In this document: positions 13,301 through 15,393 of the stretch, in pieces | Position numbering within the stretch: the first letter of the stretch is position 1 | Layout of the letters: every line of letters starts with the position of its first letter | Assembly: GCA_964393535.1 (NCBI GenBank) | Contig: CAYMUC010000074.1 | Coordinates: 1 to 15,393 of the forward strand | Source: CAYMUC01 sp964393535 | GTDB lineage: Bacteria; Actinomycetota; Acidimicrobiia; Acidimicrobiales; Ilumatobacteraceae | DNA: 15,393 nt | Direction: 5' to 3' | Made by a program: the position numbers and the translations under genes | Notes under the pieces: model-generated | Seen by the model: the letters and a program-made list of their open reading frames with translations, nothing else | Databases searched by the model: none | Told to the model about the DNA's origin: nothing

Positions 13301-15393
13301 GATCTCGCTCGCGTGTTGGCGGCCAACTGGAACACCGAGTTCGCTTCCGCCCTCGAAACGCTGACCACCGCTCTCACCGAACTGGGGGCCGAGTTCGCCG
13401 GTCATGAGGCCGAGGTGCTGCGCACCGACCTGCGTGCGCGTGCCACCGCCGTGGCCGAGGCCGCCGATTCTGGCTTCCTGGGGCTGGGCAAGAAGGGTCG
13501 CGTGCAGAAGCAGTTGGGCGACCTCGCCCAGGTGATCGGCCACAAGGACGACCCGGCGGCCGCTACTCGACGCATGGACATGCTCGCCAGGCTGAGCGAC
13601 ACGGTGCGTACTGCATGGACGACCATCGGTGGTCTGGCCGCATCGGGTGCCTTGGGTGACCGGGTCCCGCTGACCAGTGATGACCTGGTCGGGCTTCGCC
13701 AGCGTGCCGACCGCGTCCGTGAGGCCGCCAATGCAGCGGCCATAGGAGGCCGGTTTGGTGAGGCTGTCCGGACGTGGATGGCGACGGGTCGCCCGGTGCC
13801 ACCTTCGATGGCCGAGCAGGTCGAGTTGTTGTCGGCACATCTGGAGGCCTTGGCAGGACTGATGGACGCCACCAACGAGTCCTTGCAGGCCTGGGCAGGC
13901 GACCGGGGTGTGGTGGCTGCTGCTGTGCAGTCGTGCGATGGCGCCTGGGCGCAGGATGTGAACAACGGGACCTATCTGGAACTGCAGCGCTGGCTGCGCC
14001 TTCAGTTGCTACTGCAAGCGTTGCGCGAGTTGTCCATGACCGACTTCTGTCAGAAATTGGAGCGGGGCGAGATTGCAGGCCGGGATGCCCCCGACGCCTT
14101 CGAACGTGGCCTGTTGATGACGACGATGCAGATGCAGGCCGAGGCCCTGAACCTCGATGTGTTCGACCGCGGTCTTCACGACCAACGGGTGAATCGCTTC
14201 ATCGACCTCATGACACGGCGCAGTGTTGTGGCTCGTGAGGTGATTCCGTTCGAGTTGTCGCGGTCACGCAAGGTTGCGGGCAACGTGGATGTTGGCCGGG
14301 TGGGTGAGTTCAGGCGCTACGTGTCGGCTCCGGGCCGGCGGCGTAGCAAGTCCGTTCGGCACCTCATCTCCACCTACCCGGAGATCGTCAGCGATCTCAC
14401 GCCGTGCTTCCTCATGTCGCCCGACTCGGTGGCTCAGTTCGTGCCGCCGGGAACCGTGGAGTTCGACATCGCCGTGTTCGACGAGGCGTCGCAGATCACC
14501 GTGGCCGATGCCATCGGTGTGATGGGACGTGCACGGTCGGTGGTGATCGTGGGTGACTCGAAGCAGATGCCACCGACGCGCGTTGGTGTGTTCGGTGGCA
14601 ACGAGGACGATGCTCCAGTGGAGTTGGGTGAGGACTTCGTGGAAGAGGAGTCCATTCTGGAAGAGGTGCTGCAGGCAGGCTTCGACCAGGAGTGGCTGAC
14701 GTGGCACTACCGCAGCCAGGACGAGTCGTTGATCACGTTCTCCAACGATCACTACTACGAGAGCCGACTGGCTTCGTTCCCAGCGCCGCAGCGTCTCCGT
14801 GATGGTTGTGGCCTGCGGTACCGGCGGGTGGAGGGCCAGTTCGATCACGGCGGGACGAGGACCAACGCGTTGGAGGCTCAGGCGATCATCGACGAGTTGC
14901 TCGTCCGTCTCGATGATCCGGCTTACGAAGGTCAGACCTTTGGTGTGATCACGTTGAACATGCAGCAACGGCGCCTCGTCGAGTCGATGTTGGACGATCA
15001 TGCGCACCCGGTGATTCGTGCCATGCGGGAGACCGAGGATCCTGAGCAACGACTGTTCGTGCTGAACCTCGAGAACGTGCAGGGCCGCGAACGCGACGTG
15101 ATCTTGCTGGGCACCTCTTTCTCGAAGCGCTCCAACGGGAGTGCCATGCCCATGAACTTCGGACCCTTGACACAACGTGGTGGTGAGAAGCGTCTGAACG
15201 TGGCCATCACCCGGGCGCGACGCCAACTCGTGGTGGTGTCGTCATTCGATCCCGAGGAGATGCGTGATCCGAACTCGCTGGGCATGATCCACCTCAAGAC
15301 CTTCTTGGAGAGGGCGCGCGATCTGAACCGGGCGGCAGATGACGAGCCTGTTCAGTCGTCACACGCCACCAGTCGATTCGTGGGTGAACTCGC
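10397..15393 (+). CDS. Giant DUF4011 / superfamily 1 helicase with transglutaminase-like domain (3' end outside window)
   Basis: An uninterrupted frame of 1665 codons runs from GTG 10397 off the window end. Residues 1-45 are acidic and low-complexity. About 47-155 look like a beta-sandwich, then AAFVQPNHPDVTDIL leads into a transglutaminase-like domain with Cys271 in RKGTCIDLACAYAS, His297 in MGHAFPGYF and possibly Asp315. DUF4011 begins at Trp422 (WKNTLLDLSFRNRLLNLN) and reaches to about 640. The helicase follows. Walker A is GPPGTGKS at 731-738. A helical insertion of about 550 residues comes next. Walker B is VFDEASQ (Asp1362-Glu1363), motif III is GDSKQMPPT (1386-1394), then HYRSQDE (1437-1443), VQGRERD (Gln1562) and the motif VI-like NVAITRAR (1601-1608). 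All helicase motifs are intact. Full-length relatives reach about 2000 residues and often end in DUF3320 and an MTES_1575-type nuclease, which would lie beyond the window. The role is probably nucleic-acid defence or repair. Confidence 0.88.
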   Translation, partial: MDETGQTPVEDGERAESSSAEALTAEQEQPSPGLGDPLIGGAQAASMAPAPWTVSAVVQDQVCYALAVNRHPIIHSLKIAGVAPTSSGQLTVSVSSAWGRDGRPPLIEAAFTVDAPKPNQLVELSPVSSVKLDDIAMAELETASDAELTITVTDGTHEISQRHEFRVFARTQWINSRGIRELTAAFVQPNHPDVTDILSAASDRLRRAGLDPSMSGYQQAASGQQHRIAQAIYEELSSRIDTYINPPDDFNSLGQLLMPLDQVLAERKGTCIDLACAYASCIERAGLHPVIVMIMGHAFPGYFANEVHASRAYVDTWGEVVNLVDSQLLVSMESTLMPLDASWEQALAQGRANINEATMEGLIDVRLAHLEGVRSLPSRVIRNGELVVVIDNGPSKPPVIERRDPITRKLLPDVVPARVQQWKNTLLDLSFRNRLLNLNTTRTGLRLLPPVNLLGHLEDLMANGDAVQVIPADLLNAVQMGSIPEGKQRIAQNLNDEFFSEALNHGRTLFSTLDSGTFKTRARRLISDARVAEEDGGANNLYLTIGSVQWGDAYGDFHSPVFLVPLRMALARGDRGLVMKADEQQSTVPNYCLIEALRAREQLSLAWFGDDMSDEFGLDVDKGLNELRREFRERGLDAKGFIVNPSASIALLDFKKFRLWKDLNDHWKDFAKSPLVKHLIETPRLNFVDAAAATPAPAVTDTSILTPQPADGSQTRAIVRALAGHSFVLEGPPGTGKSQTITNMLANAMRTGKRVLFVAEKQAALGVVHERLQAVGLGPYCLELHDRGTTPEALRQQMRTALEQNPTLDQRGFDMLEQDFAVAAGQLDQYRRGVHEPGEAGFSFATAYEELTQLGAGPVAVVPREAMKVGFERLEGLRRSLLDVDDLASVARVRPDHPWMLARGVQFEQLDRARLAEIVNGVRSVVGPLKAADEGFAALLASPTSLEELRQLASLLAVQTLCGPAVNSDLARVLAANWNTEFASALETLTTALTELGAEFAGHEAEVLRTDLRARATAVAEAADSGFLGLGKKGRVQKQLGDLAQVIGHKDDPAAATRRMDMLARLSDTVRTAWTTIGGLAASGALGDRVPLTSDDLVGLRQRADRVREAANAAAIGGRFGEAVRTWMATGRPVPPSMAEQVELLSAHLEALAGLMDATNESLQAWAGDRGVVAAAVQSCDGAWAQDVNNGTYLELQRWLRLQLLLQALRELSMTDFCQKLERGEIAGRDAPDAFERGLLMTTMQMQAEALNLDVFDRGLHDQRVNRFIDLMTRRSVVAREVIPFELSRSRKVAGNVDVGRVGEFRRYVSAPGRRRSKSVRHLISTYPEIVSDLTPCFLMSPDSVAQFVPPGTVEFDIAVFDEASQITVADAIGVMGRARSVVIVGDSKQMPPTRVGVFGGNEDDAPVELGEDFVEEESILEEVLQAGFDQEWLTWHYRSQDESLITFSNDHYYESRLASFPAPQRLRDGCGLRYRRVEGQFDHGGTRTNALEAQAIIDELLVRLDDPAYEGQTFGVITLNMQQRRLVESMLDDHAHPVIRAMRETEDPEQRLFVLNLENVQGRERDVILLGTSFSKRSNGSAMPMNFGPLTQRGGEKRLNVAITRARRQLVVVSSFDPEEMRDPNSLGMIHLKTFLERARDLNRAADDEPVQSSHATSRFVGEL

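Noticed and set aside
1..15393. tRNA, rRNA, CRISPR arrays, riboswitches
   Set aside because: No cloverleaf-like segments, regularly spaced repeats with unique spacers, or known riboswitch cores were recognised by eye on either strand.

Overview
The window looks like chromosomal DNA of a high-GC actinobacterium. Long GC-rich reading frames, many GTG starts, genes with almost no leader, and protein families typical of Actinobacteria (actinobacterial IS3 transposase, Phd/RHH antitoxins, DHA2 exporter with TetR, phosphotransferase-family protein) all point there. I would guess the class Acidimicrobiia, but that is inference. No rRNA, tRNA or CRISPR array was seen.

Layout. (1) 21-1298 +: branched-chain amino acid type substrate-binding lipoprotein, followed by two hairpins. 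(2) About 1505-2677: a decayed IS3-family insertion sequence whose minus-strand transposase has a frameshift and has lost its last catalytic acidic residue. (3) 2678-3015 -: remnant of a Phd-like antitoxin gene cut off by the IS, lying directly behind (4) 3038-4147 -: an HNH endonuclease. (5) 4223-4432 +: an orphan CopG/RHH antitoxin, divergent from the HNH gene, with a perfect 7+7 inverted repeat in front of it. (6) 4538-5069 -: a toxin/RHH-antitoxin operon whose toxin is frameshifted while the antitoxin is intact. (7) 5174-6310 +: a phosphotransferase of the aminoglycoside phosphotransferase (APH) fold, probably on a leaderless mRNA. (8) 6392-8039 +: a complete hipBA pair with an array of operator-like repeats. 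(9) 8055-9632 - and 9686-10264 +: a 14-TM DHA2 exporter and its divergent TetR regulator, with two promoters facing each other across one palindrome. (10) 10397 to the window end +: the first ~1665 residues of a giant protein with a beta-rich N-terminus, a transglutaminase-like domain, DUF4011 and a split superfamily 1 helicase.

Functionally, 1500-8040 reads as an accessory island of toxin-antitoxin modules, a nuclease and IS debris at different stages of decay. hipBA is the only complete two-gene module. The giant DUF4011 helicase at 10397 is the best candidate for an active defence or nucleic-acid-processing system. The exporter/TetR pair is a conventional drug-efflux unit between these blocks.
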